In this document: in pieces, positions 23,002-33,400 of the stretch
How the letters are laid out: every line of letters starts with the position of its first letter
Numbering within the stretch: the stretch's first letter is position 1
Assembly (NCBI GenBank): GCA_011033025.1
Contig: WFMF01000638.1
Coordinates: 19,608-83,607, forward strand
Source: Beroe forskalii
Taxonomy: Eukaryota > Ctenophora > Nuda > Beroida > Beroidae
Direction of reading: 5' to 3'
Length of the DNA stretch: 64,000 nucleotides
Translations under genes and position numbers: made by a program
The notes under the pieces: generated by a model
Told to the model about the DNA's origin: nothing
The model's input: the letters and a program-made list of their open reading frames with translations, nothing else
Databases searched by the model: none

Positions 23002-26000
23002 CTGCCAAAACAAACACAAGTTAGATAGGTATTCGGTCATTTGGCCTAACTGGACAAGTTAGGCCAAAACAAACAAGTTAAATTGACGACGATAATCACA
23101 AGATCCTGATTTTAAACTATTGAACGTTTTAACTTGCTTCTAATTAGAGAGATGCTTGTCAATCGTCATTATTGATAAAGCTGCCGTGGTGTCACCCGTT
23201 GATGCTAGGATAAAAGATGCTGAAAAATATGACTGATGATTGTTTTACTACCTTTCAGAATTGTTTACTCTTTACAAATTGCACCCCCATGCAGGCAAGA
23301 AAAGCTTTCAGTTTCAGATCTTTCTGGTCTTTATAACCTATACTATGTCACATGATATGCCACAAAGTGCCATAAGGGAGGGATGATGGTGTCTGAATTG
23401 TCCCAAACTCAATACATTTGATTGGGGCAGGAACACTTGGGACAGTGACATCCCCTCCCCTATAAGTAATTTCTACCCAAAAAACGCAGTGCTACAAACA
23501 CGCGTATGATAGATGATCTGACAAGCAATCCGATAATTCTAAGATCCTCAAATGTAAACAACCCTCTAAAATGAAAAAATCCCGAGGTAATAGAGTAAAC
23601 AGTAGGTAAACATCCCAAAATTAAGTAAATCATGAATCACTTTTTTGACCCAAAAATCCCAATTCAAATTATTTGCCAATGATGAATTATTTGCTAGAAG
23701 TACATACCACGAAAGATGAGCCGTCCTACGAGAGTTAAAATGATTAACGTTGAAGCTTTACGATTTATTTCAAAGATTGATAGCTCCGCACATTTCTTTG
23801 ACCGTGATTATTCAAACCTAAGAAAATATTGAGAATTTCTCTTACCGTCTGCACAGGCGCCTTCTGTAATTTCCTCGCCGATGTAATTTCCCATTCTACA
23901 CTCTGCCCGCTCGAGATGACACATGCTGAAAAGTTATTAAATATCTTAGTGATATTCAAGTAAATTCTTTCAATCGTCAATGACGTTGCACTGTGATTAA
24001 GGTATTTTTGATGAAATATGATTTATAGGTTCTAGTGGTTATTTCAGGGCATGAAACCTTGGAATGGCGTTTTTTGTCCAAGGGGTGGGTTAAAATAGTC
24101 AAAAATGTTTCGTTAAAATGTCGCTTGAATTTCAAAATACCGGTAAAAGTCCTGTTTGAAAAGTCCGGCTAAATAAAGCCATGTTTAGGTACCTGCCGTA
24201 GGTGATGCCTCCTGCGCAAACCGGTGCGTCCTCACTACACTCGAAGTCACAGGAACAGATGTCCGTGCCCTTGTGGTTGAGGCACTTCTCCCGGAACCCG
24301 CAAACCACTCCTTCACAGGGGTCAGTGAGGGAATTTGTAGGAGTTTGGGGTTTTAGGGTTATTTTAGGTACAGGTCTGGGAGGGAGTTTGTAGGATTTTG
24401 GGTTTTAGGGTTATTTTGGGTTCAGGTATGAGAGGGAATTTGTAGGAGTTGTTTGGGTTTTAAGGGTTATTTTCGGCTAGAGGAACAGCCAATTCGAGGA
24501 ATTTGTAGCTTTTGTTTGGGTTTTAGGGTTATTTTGGGTAGGTATATCATGTTCATACTCTATTCGAGAACATTCGCAAGTTCAACAAGAACTTGTCGAA
24601 ATTAAATCTAGCACACAGAAGAAAATGAACCAAATTACCCAGATATTTATGAATTCGATCCCCTATTCCCCTACAATTAATTTGTAAACACAACCCACAA
24701 AACACGCTTACCAGTGAGGCTAAGTTCTCCTGAAGACACGATCACACTCCCATCCACCGACTCCCCTGACACTTGTAAATACCGGAGTGGTGCTGCTCCA
24801 CTTCGTTTATCACGTGGACTATCTTCAGTTTGGTGGGGTCTTCGGGATCATACACTCTGCGAAGGCAAGGGGTTATGAATTACGTGATAGTAAGAAGTGC
24901 AGTTTTGTGTGCGCGGCGTAAGTTTGCGCGGCGTAAAGTCATAAATAACATGTATGTACAAAACTTACATTCACACAGACACACGAAACTTTCGTACACA
25001 CAGACACATAAAACCTACATACACACTGATACAAACCAAACTTGCATACACGCAGAAACACACAAAATTTACACCCATACTTACAAATAAAACTTACATT
25101 CACACCGACGCACAAAACGTACATACACACAGACACACATACACACAAAAGGGGGGGGGGCCAACGTAATTTTTGTACATTTTTGTACATACTAATTTTT
25201 GTACACTTTCAGATTTACTGGGTAAAAATGTACAAGAATGTACAAAGATGTACAAAAATGTACAAATCTATCTCGGCCCAAGAAGGTGGAATACAGACTT
25301 GGTTTTCAACTTTATATGTTCACAATGGTCATGCTCATATACGACTTGTTGATAAACATAGGCCCTAAAGTGTTTGTATGTTGAGTTATGGACATGGAGT
25401 GTACGCGCAACCCATATTCTCATATTGTAATATCAAGAAAGTCGAGACTTGGCCGGGTCGCCAGCGCCAGTCTCATCGCCTTTCTTTTCAATCATCTAAA
25501 TCTTATCGGACTTCGTTGACAAAACTCCTAAGTCCTATACAACTTAGGTGCCGGGTTGGTAATAAGTCGGCACACCCCTTCTTCAAGGAAACAATAGAAG
25601 TTGGTGGAAAATCGTTTGGCAAAGTTAATATTAATTGATCTAAATATGCAGTACCTACTGCGATTGAATTTAGTGATGAAATTAATATCAAACTGTTTAA
25701 TCACCATGATCTCATGATGTCAGAAGAAAGTTGCCTGCCGGAGCCCGGAGGCATTTTGACAATTGGTTGAGGAATGAGGTTCCTGGGTGGAACCAGGGAG
25801 TTTCTCATATCTTTGACCTGTGTCCTGTCCTAGACCCGTTCTAGACAGGGAATTTTGAGGAGCTATTGCTCGAGCAATTGCTCGAGCAATTGCTCGAGCA
25901 AGCCTGTCTAGAATGGGGTTTTTCGCTTGCCCGAGCTATTGCTCGAGCAATAGCTCGGGTAATAGTTGGAGGTATTACCCGAGCAATTGCTCGAGCAATA

Positions 26001-29000
26001 GCTCGGGCAATCATTCCTGTCTAGAAAGCACTCTTACCCGGGCAATAGCTCTCACTGATACACGTGACCCTGTCACGTGGGTTGATCATGACACAACATG
26101 GAATAGGAAGCTGATTCATAGCTGATGGCAGTGACGCAATACCTGTTTTGTTATTGTAACATTATACCTTCCTTATGCACGTGATATTAGAGATGCGCTG
26201 ACAGGAGCTATAGCTCGAGCAACCCTGTCTAGAAAGATTTTCGAATCCAATGATTGCTCGGGTAAGCGTGAAGGGTCATCCTGTCTAGAAAGTAACGCTT
26301 GCCCGAACAATTGTTCGAGCAATAGCTCCTTGAAACTCCTGTCTAGAACAGGTCCTAGACAGGAGCTCTCAGTCAGGAGCTCTCAATTCTCAGTAAGGAG
26401 CTCGGGTCAGAGTTACTATACAGGGACGTGACCCTTTACGCTGACCCGGGTTATTGTCCGATACAAAATTCTTTCTAGACAGGGCTGGTCGAGCTATAGC
26501 TCCTGTCAGCTTACGCCTAGTGTCACGTGTGCAAAAAGGTGCTATGTTACAATAACAAGTGAGATGATGCGCAACAATGATCTTACGATCTGCTTCCTAT
26601 TTTGGGTATTTTGTCTGTAATGTCATGATGCGCACCACGTGATAGGGGCATGCGTATTGCGTATCAGAGTGAGCTATAGCTTGGGTCAGGGTGCTTTCTA
26701 GACTGGAATGATGAAGATGGACTGAACTATAATTAATAATAGTCGGAGCTATAATAGCAGGGGTATGATAAATGCCTCCAATTATTGCCCTGGCCCCTGG
26801 CTATAGCCGGTACTACAGCTGGGGTGAGGGGTCAGCATAAAACCCCATTCTAGAAGGCTTGCTCGAGCTATAGCTTGAACTATACCCTTTAAAATCCCTG
26901 TAAGTGTAAATAAAAATCAACTTAACATGGCAACTGCATAGTGAGAGACGAGAGTTGAGACAAGAGATTGACAACAAAGGTGCACGGCCCCATCATATTG
27001 TACTGCGGACAACAGAATACAAGTATCAATTATGCAAGACCCATCATCCGTAATCTGGAAAGGTAATTGAATTGAAACGGAATCATGGTGCTTATCATAA
27101 TAAACATATCGTGTTTGATTAGTAGGCCATTCATGCCACGCCATCATGGAGCATTAGGCATTGAATTGATGACGTTGATCCGTACATGATAAGCGTGCAT
27201 GTACCTATACTGTGTACAAGCGAAATGTCGATACATGGGTGCTTGTGTAAATTTGTAAAATGACCAAAACTCCAACATTAGATCAGGATACAAATTTATT
27301 AAGTCTATAGGAGTATAGGGAAGTTAAATAGATTTTACTCCTCAAGCCATATTTCTATGGTCGGAAAGTACATTTTGTATATATACTTGTACATTTTGTA
27401 CATACTTATTTTTGTACATATTCAGATTTACTGGGTAAAATGTACAAAATGCGCAAAAATACGTTGGCCCCCCCCACAAAACTAACAGTACGTACACACA
27501 GATACACATACACACAAAACTTACAGTACATACTGACAAATGTAACTTACATTCGTCATTCACACATACACACAAAACTAACAGTACGTACACACAGATA
27601 CACTGATACACAAAACTTACATACATACTGACAAATGTAACCTACATTCACACATACACACAAAACTTACGTACAAACAGACACACATACCCACAAAACT
27701 AACACTTAACAGTACGTACATAGAAACTTACATATCGCAGTCGTAGAGTCTCCTCCTGTTCCTCTGTTTGAAGGTTGCTATTTTGTCGTGATACATGAAC
27801 AGGTTTAATGGGGGTGTCCCCATAATACTACACGATAGCGTGACCTGCGAGGGAGTAGTGGTCAGTAGGGGTTCAACATGGGGTCAGTAGGAGACAGGGG
27901 GTCATTAGGGGTTCAACATGGGCTCATTAGGGGACAGGGGGTCATTAGGGGTTCAACATGGGGTCAGTAGAGGACATAGGTCATTAGGGGTTCAAAATGG
28001 GGTCAGAAGGGAACAAGGGGTCAGTAGGGGACAGGGGGTCTTTAGGGGTTCAATAATACTCTGTTGGTCGTACTGGTGCCATTGAGTAGAATAAGTAATC
28101 ATCAGTGATGCTGTCAAATGAGAGCAAAAACTATTGAAAATAGCGTGACGGATCGTCCTATGCTTCTGTTCATGTCATATAACTCCGATGTGAAATGCAG
28201 CTCCATACCAACCACTTCTTCTGATTCATCCTGAAAATACGAATTTATACCTTTTTTCTGGCGAACAATTTTCCTGCAGATTAGAATTTGAATTTCGATA
28301 CCTATTGCGGGGGCCGACGGAAGTTCGAGTGACGCTCCCACTGGACATTGCTCTCAATATCGTGAATTGTAATGTCACATTTGGCGGGAATTGTCATATT
28401 TGGCGGGAAATATCACATTTGGCGGGAAAATTGACTCTTTGTGGCAGTTGACACTTCACACTCATTCTTCTGTTTCTCCACCTTCTCTTGGCCTGTTCAA
28501 GCCGGCATGATATATCATCAAACCGCTCTCACGACTAAATTGTCACGCCCAATTTATTGTGTGATCACACCATAGTGGTGACAGCAAACCATGCCATCTA
28601 AATATGATCATAATATGTTATTCTGATGGCCTGTTTGAATATTCTCCACGACTAGATTGTGTATATATGTGTATAATATGTTTCACAAATCCAATTATCA
28701 AATACACCTACCGTCTCAAATAAATTACCGTTATATTTCAATGGGATTTCAACATCCAAATAGGAAATGAACCAAATTTCGAAAGGTACTAAGTATGCTC
28801 AATCACTAAGTGTCTGTTCAATGTAAATAATTTTCCGTTGCGAATGATGCCATAATCATGGTTCAAAATGGTATGTTTTTCCGAGGGCAGCCTTAGAAAA
28901 TTCAAAGTTTTAAAATTATCACTGCAGGGGAGCTCCTATCTTGTGTGAGATGAATTCGTAACAAGAAATCCCATGGGACCGTATGGGAAGTTTTATAATT

Positions 29001-29443
29001 AAAATATATCGAATCCACAAAAGCACAAATATGTGCTCGCGTCACGGCAGATTCTAAATTATCATTGCAATGATAAATGTTTTCTTGAGTTTGAACGTTT
29101 TGAAGGAGAAAGTGTTACACTGTAACGGGTAAAAATATTTTAATTAATTAATAAAATCGTTCGCTTTGTTCCACCAACTTTCCAACTTACGAGTTTCGCT
29201 GTATCGGGGATTATTTACTTATTTGTTATTGAAATATGAACAAAAAAGAATCGAGAGATGAATATTCAAATTTATTGGGGAATCAAAAAAAATAAAGGAA
29301 AGGAATTTAAATAATAAAAAATAAAAAGTAACACTCACTGTAACTTCGGTCGGCTGGACTCCTCTGTCTGCCACAGCTCGAGACGCACACAGGACAAGCA
29401 TGAGACATCTTGCGAACAACCCTCGGACCATTCTCCCTGCCAC
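17409..29443 (-). CDS. Secreted Ig-Kazal-VWD-C8 protein (11 exons)
   Basis: Exons in transcript order: 29443-29339, 27844-27732, 24856-24712, 24310-24193, 23925-23846, 23001-22918, 21614-21512, 21065-20825, 18798-18602, 18185-17998, 17434-17409. Phases agree throughout if one missing G in exon 3 is allowed, giving about 466 aa. The signal peptide is followed by one Ig domain, one follistatin/Kazal-type module, a von Willebrand D domain and a Cys-rich C8-like region. The tail ends in RRWKKN. No transmembrane helix is seen, so the product should be an extracellular matrix or mucus-type protein; the Kazal module suggests protease inhibition or growth-factor binding, unproven. The intron between exons 6 and 7 lacks a usable GT-AG pair. 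I know of no family with exactly this domain order. Confidence 0.8.
18236..18385. repeat. GTCCGCAA/TTGCGGAC inverted-repeat patch
   Basis: TTTGTCCGCAAAC at the left and CATTGCGGACGTCC at the right are inverted. CTGCGGACGACCGC and GAGTCCGCAAATGTCCGCA lie between them. It sits in the intron between exons 9 and 10 and is probably a small MITE remnant. Confidence 0.45.
20378..20401 (-). CDS. Possible alternative first exon (8 codons)
   Basis: On the minus strand, GCCATGG, a strong start context, begins MGRSKVIK. It is followed by a perfect donor AAG|GTAAGT at 20377. The phase is 0, matching the acceptor of exon 9 (18798). It could be an internal promoter giving a short form that lacks the Ig, Kazal and most of the VWD domain, or a chance donor in an intron. 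The frame is open further 5' (NYISVQSTENRFTLSVHIA) without a phase-matching acceptor. Confidence 0.25.
20695..20725. repeat. ATACA microsatellite
   Basis: About five tandem copies of the pentamer ATACA lie in an intron, next to a GC-rich segment at 20574-20690 that looks like an interspersed repeat. Confidence 0.7.
21070..21172. repeat. GGGGGTATTATTGTTACAGT minisatellite
   Basis: About four to five copies of two alternating units (tagggggtattattgttacag and tagggggtattat) directly abut exon 8's acceptor on the minus strand, so they form part of its polypyrimidine side. Confidence 0.75.
21610..22925 (-). other. Intron or insertion in the VWD domain bounded by a 13-bp direct repeat
   Basis: On the minus strand CTTCAAAGGAAAT occurs at 22925-22913 (exon 6 side) and at 21622-21610 (exon 7 side). 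Removing one copy plus the 1290 bp between them gives an unbroken D-domain reading, FTFKGNCPYLMAKD. No offset within the repeat gives GT-AG; the best fit by position is GA-AG. Using the nearest GT (GTTAGG at 22910) breaks the frame. The insert shows no ORF related to a transposase. Confidence 0.6.
23369..23466. repeat. Small hairpin element
   Basis: ATAAGGGAGGGATGATGGTG at the left pairs imperfectly with the complement of GACATCCCCTCCCCTATAAG at the right. Inner arms TTGTCCCAA and TTGGGACAG also pair. This is about a 100-bp foldback in the intron between exons 5 and 6. Confidence 0.5.
23846..24310 (-). CDS. Exons 4-5: follistatin/Kazal-type module
   Basis: Exon 4 (24310-24193) reads VVCGFREKCLNHKG, then ICSCDFECSEDAPVCAGGIT. 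Exon 5 (23925-23846) continues YGSMCHLERAECRMGNYIGE and EGACADG. The VCAGGITYGSMCHL core is the standard Kazal signature (C-x-(S/D)-G-x-T-Y-x-x-x-C-x-L). The CGF...C.C segment before it is the follistatin N-lobe. DPCEG lies just before the likely acceptor AAG at 24311-24313 and may also be coding if an upstream acceptor is used. Donor G|GTAAGA at 23845 is canonical. Confidence 0.8.
24320..24545. repeat. GGGTTTTAGGGTTATTTTGG minisatellite
   Basis: Four imperfect units, each with GAATTTGTAGGAGTTTGG followed by GTTTTAGGGTTATTTTGGG, lie in the intron just upstream of exon 4. On the minus strand the array sits where the acceptor's pyrimidine tract would be. Confidence 0.7.
24712..27844 (-). CDS. 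Exons 2-3: Ig domain (one base missing in exon 3)
   Basis: Exon 2 (27844-27732) begins VTLSCSIMGTPPLNLF, the B-C strands of an Ig fold. Exon 3 (24856-24712) continues IVYDPEDPTKLKIVHVINEV and reaches HHSGIYKC, the F-strand with the second Ig cysteine. Three codons later the frame breaks at CAGGGGAGT (bases 24763-24766). Adding one G gives GESVDGSVIVSSGELSLT, a normal G strand, and the exon then ends in phase 1, as the next exon needs. Confidence 0.75.
24945..25148. repeat. AC-rich minisatellite, left array
   Basis: Imperfect units of ACACACAGACACACAAAACT with TACATACAC variants. Short ORFs on both strands are artefacts of the repeat. It ends against a run of ten Gs that starts a MITE-like element. 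A related array is at 27480-27720 in the same orientation. Confidence 0.8.
25149..25268. mobile_element. GTACA-rich MITE-like repeat, copy 1
   Basis: It starts GGGGGGGGGGCCAACGTAAT and contains repeated TTTTTGTACA motifs and the core CAGATTTACTGGGTAAAA, then ATGTACAA repeats. Copy 2 at 27370-27478 has the same core in the same orientation and ends ACGTTGGCCCCCCCC, the inverse of this copy's start. Together they imply an element of about 110 bp with inverted ends GGGGCCAACGTA. Confidence 0.6.
25835..26890. mobile_element. ~1.05 kb nested palindrome (GCTCGAGC / CTGTCTAGAA family)
   Basis: Two imperfect inverted arms meet near 26350 (CTCCTGTCTAGAACAGG facing CCTAGACAGGAG). Paired landmarks: TGTCTAGAATGGGGTTTT at 25903 with AAAACCCCATTCTAGA at 26839; CCTGTCTAGAAAG at 26224 with CTTTCTAGACAGG at 26471; GAGCTATAGCTC in both arms; TTATTGTAACA with TGTTACAATAA. 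Each arm holds further short palindromes (TTGCTCGAGCAA, GAGCTATTGCTCGAGCAATAGCTC-type runs, CACGTG). It has no ORF and lies in intron 2 of the Ig-Kazal gene. Confidence 0.75.
27370..27478. mobile_element. GTACA-rich MITE-like repeat, copy 2
   Basis: It contains TTGTACATTTTGTACATACT, the core CAGATTTACTGGGTAAAA and the terminal ACGTTGGCCCCCCCC. See copy 1 at 25149. The two copies and their AC-rich arrays flank the nested palindrome. Confidence 0.6.
27479..27725. repeat. AC-rich minisatellite, right array
   Basis: Units of CACACAAAACTAACAGTACG with ACACACAGATACAC spacers run up to the donor side of exon 2 of the Ig-Kazal gene. Confidence 0.8.
27855..28065. repeat. GGGGTCAGTAGGGG minisatellite
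   Basis: Imperfect units of ggggtcattaggggttcaacatgggg lie directly upstream of exon 2 on the minus strand. The complementary motif GACCCCCTACTGACC forms the array at 35720-35835. Confidence 0.75.
29339..29443 (-). CDS. Exon 1: signal peptide of the Ig-Kazal-VWD protein
   Basis: The 35 codons give MAGRMVRGLFARCLMLVLCA followed by SRAVADRGVQPTEVT. This has a basic N-terminus, a hydrophobic core and an AVA-D cleavage site. The donor ACA|GTGAGT is in phase 0. It joins in frame to VTLSC of the Ig exon at 27844. Confidence 0.75.
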
Positions 29444-30414
29444 TGGGGCAAAAGTGAGACATTATGATGGGTGGGTTGTGGCAGAAGTGAGACATTATGA
29501 TGAGTGGATAGAGGTAAAAGTGAGACATGATATTAGGATGGGTGGGTAGAGGCAAAAGTGAATTAATGAATTGAAAAATTAAAAAGAATTCAACAATTTT
29601 AGAATTTAGATGATAATGAGATAATGCTCCACGAAATCAAAAACTGCGGATGTGTCAATTTAATTATTTGAATGGAGAATGACAACTACATTTGAAAAGG
29701 GAAAAGGATCCGTTCAATGAACCAAAATGCACTAACAACTTCAAATTTATTGAGAAAATGAAGTTATGAGTCATCATATACCACGATCTCCATATTGCAA
29801 AAACGGTGCTAAGTTTGCAGGAACGTTGAAAATTTGTCTGCGTAAAAAGTTGCAGAAAACAATAAAAAAACATCTGCAAGATTTTATGTAAAACTTACTA
29901 CTCAACGCATATTAAAACGCAAGAAAACGCACCAATCACCATGTAGAGGGGCTTGCCACCCTCCCGTAAGATTAAGTTATAATGACTCTGTATCATTTAT
30001 CACGGAGAACATTATCTGAACGATATATCGCACGTCGTTATTCGAGCATATAATTTAGTGGCGGCGTGTGACGGAATTATCAGGCTTTGGAATGGAGATT
30101 TTATGAGAAATTAAGAATTTATGATGAGCAGCATGCAGGTATATATGCAATTATGGCTTTTCCCGCGTAAATCCTACAGTAAATGATTTTGATGATGAAA
30201 TTTTATCGGTTATCTTTTAGGAAGGATTTTGCAGGAGTGCGGTGAGATGAAATTATGAAGATTGTAAATTAACAAGGTACACTTATACCTGGAACCTTCT
30301 GGAATTCTTGCGTGCGAATGGTATCATTATCAGGGTTAGAAATGGGAAGTTAATGTCGAACTCGATATTTATTAGTGACAGCTTATTAGTTTACCCACAG
30401 TTCCATTTGACATT

Positions 30415-30461
30415 GACCAATCAGCGCGGGAGTTTACTAGAGATTCGAGCGCTGATTGGTC
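30415..30461. repeat. CCAAT hairpin, perfect 13-bp stem
   Basis: GACCAATCAGCGC is followed by a 21-nt loop and its exact complement GCGCTGATTGGTC. Related hairpins occur at 37547-37595 and 42587-42632, with single arms near 22690 and 55235. Confidence 0.65.
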
Positions 30462-33400
30462 GATTACGTGCTAATTTTGGGATCCTACGGTGCGTCACAG
30501 TGATCAGCAGTGGTAAATATCAAAGTTTTATGCAGGGGAGTTGGAGGAGAAAAGGTGGAGACTGGAGGTGTCATTAAAATGCTCCCTGCAGATATTGTGT
30601 ACTAAACTCTCTGCTCAAGAACTGGTGATTCAACGACATCAATTGATCACTTTGAGCTGTCAAGATGACGTCATCATCAAACGACTGATTGGTGACTGGA
30701 TAAAGCGAGGGGGTCGTTATGTATGCTACATTATATGTTGCAAAGTGGCTGCAGACGACCTACAAAGTGGAATAAAATTCAATCAGATTGGGTAATAAAG
30801 CTCACCCAGTGTCATGTCACTGTTACATCTATAGGTAATCTTATCTAATGTGTCACAAAATTACTTAATGAGCGTTCTAGAATTAAACTCGATGTCATAT
30901 TTGAATAATACCGGCTTGGTCGCGTGACTCAAAACTTTGAACTGACCAAGGGCAGTAACTTGTATTGAAACTTCTAGTCCTTGCAATAAAGTCTTCGTAA
31001 TTATTGGATATCACACAGAAACAATGAATTGGTTGCAGTATAATTTATAGGTTTCGAATGGCTGGAAAACACGATACAGTATCATTGAGCAAAGACTTAA
31101 CCAACATTGTATGAAAAAGAAAGCAACTAAACCTGGGGGTTCGCAGGACTGAAACAACAGCAAGAGATTGTTGCCGTTTTAGCAACAATGAAAACAACAC
31201 GTTGGGAGAGAACAGCTATAGAATAATACCTCCTCGCTCTTAGAGCCGTGAACTTAACGCCCGAGCTATGTGAGGGCGTTGCAAAATACACAGGGTGGAC
31301 ACACACTGCAGACAGTTGCAACCGCACAAACTGTGCAGCAACCGCACAAACTGTGCAGCACACGCGGAGATCAGTGGAGATAATGTGTCCTCTGTCCTCT
31401 CTTGTAATAACACATATACTTTGAAATATATATAGAGAGAGGGCAACGCGCGGCAGAAATTTGCAAGAAATTTAATTAAGGGGCGACTACAGGGTGAAAT
31501 ATGAGAGATTTCCTTGAATTATATATTCGAGCGTCGTGTGCTTTACGCTGGGATTGTGACGTCATTTCAGCCTACAGATCAGCCAGGCACGATCTGAGTA
31601 ATATATGTGTACGTGTAAAGTGAGGACCGATACATACACGTCAAAGATACATCACGGCCAGACACTTTCGCCCAATTATGTGAATGTGTGTGTGATAATT
31701 TTTCACATTCCTTTGTGCTTTCCGATACTTGATTGAGATATAAGATGGTAAGTGAAAAATATGTAATGCCTGTGTGAAATGTCCGTTTGTGAACGTACGT
31801 ACACTATGATACCCTAGATGACTACATGAGTCAAGAAAATTTAAACTTTTTAACCTTTATATACGGATCGGCTTTTTTAGATATCTTATCGACTTCAACT
31901 TTAACTGAAAAAAAACCAAACTTGACACTTGCTCGATATTTGGTTCGATGAAAAAGGCCCACATATTTTGATAATAATAATTATTTATACAGGCGAGCTG
32001 AATCCCTACAAACGTCATCGTATTGCTATTGTTTGTGAAGAACCATGTCATTGTGTCAACACAAAGAATGATTATTTGATCGCCATCATCAGGATTCAGG
32101 GCTCAAAGTGGCAATTAAGCCGTCTACTATGTCTGTCTGTACTGTCTTGGTGAATCAACAAGACAGTTAATGTCACGTGTGAAGCTACCAACGTTGCAAG
32201 TGAATCGTGCAGGGTTCTCTTTTTGATGTTTCCTTTCCACTTTCTGGAAGCTTTAATGTCAAGCTCTATTCAAGTATTGCGGTTTGAAGTGACGCAGCAT
32301 CATGATTTAGAATGGTGTTTGGGTGAAATCGAAACGCCTTTTTTGGGAGTGTGATATTATGTATGTTTGGTTCTTTGCTCTTTTGCTGATTCTCAGAATG
32401 ACTTGAGAGAGATACTTTCTATGGAATTAAATCTAATAGGGGATGTAAATAGCTAGGGAAAGTAATAATTCAGAGAAAATGAAGAACAAAGATATGAACA
32501 CAAGGATAAACTTAACACGGAAAAAGTAGTAATTACTGGCAATAAAATACAAACTTTTAATCATATTTTACAATCTTGCTTTATGTAATTGGTATAATGA
32601 AATTTTTGCCAGATAGTTGTAGATGAGGACTCATTGACCAATAATCACGAAAAGAAAAGACCCATAATCAGGAACGCTGGAATCAATAGCTCAATAGGAA
32701 TAATTAAGTATAGGTACTGTGAAGATTTGAGCGACTCGAAAGCACAAATGATGTTCGATAAGTTCGATAGTAATAATTGCAATAATTTGGTTTTGCCTCT
32801 TTTGAATACGAAGGCAACTAATCTTAAGGCCACTGATTTGCTGAAGAAACCTCACGTGATTAATATAATTCTCACGATAAATTTCTCAGAAGAAAAGGAA
32901 TGCAGCGGGTTTTAAATTATGCCTGTAACCTATGGCATATAATTTTATCAGATTTTTAGTGGTGTTGGATATATTGTAAACCGGTCTGAAAAAGTATTAT
33001 CAGAAAATTAGAACCATGATAATTATTGATACGGCCATGCGGGTATAATATGTTGTGGTAATAATTCTTCAATCGAGTCTTCATTCCTGACAAAAAATTA
33101 CGTGACGTAAATGAATGCAGACAAAGTTCAAAAAGAAAAGGTGATTTTGCGAATTTCAGCTGAAAATATACTTTTAAATAAATTGATATTATGGAATTGC
33201 TCATAACTTTTGATCGCTCAATCATGAAATTTATATCAATAAAAAGCGCCAAAAAGCAATATCACTTTTTTTAAAAACTGAATAAATCAAATCTATAAAT
33301 TTAAAGGGCTACCCGCTACAGTCATAGAAAAGGGAGAGAGGTTCTCTGGTTATTGAGCGTACTTGAACACTGTCTTTGAAATATCAACTTCATTCCTCGA

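Noticed and set aside
24340-24540. TTTTAGGGTTA motifs as an interstitial telomere
   Set aside because: TTAGGG occurs once per longer unit, not as tandem hexamers.
24830-25368. Several ORFs in AC-rich sequence
   Set aside because: Open frames on both strands arise from the dinucleotide-biased minisatellite.
28114-28341. 75-codon minus ORF as an extra exon of the Ig gene
   Set aside because: Exon 1 (29339) and exon 2 (27844) already join in phase 0 into a continuous Ig sequence, and this ORF has no Ig-like content or fitting splice sites.
32634-32915. 93-codon plus ORF as a small gene
   Set aside because: Asn/Lys-rich, no domain, no signal peptide, and AT-rich codons as expected by chance.
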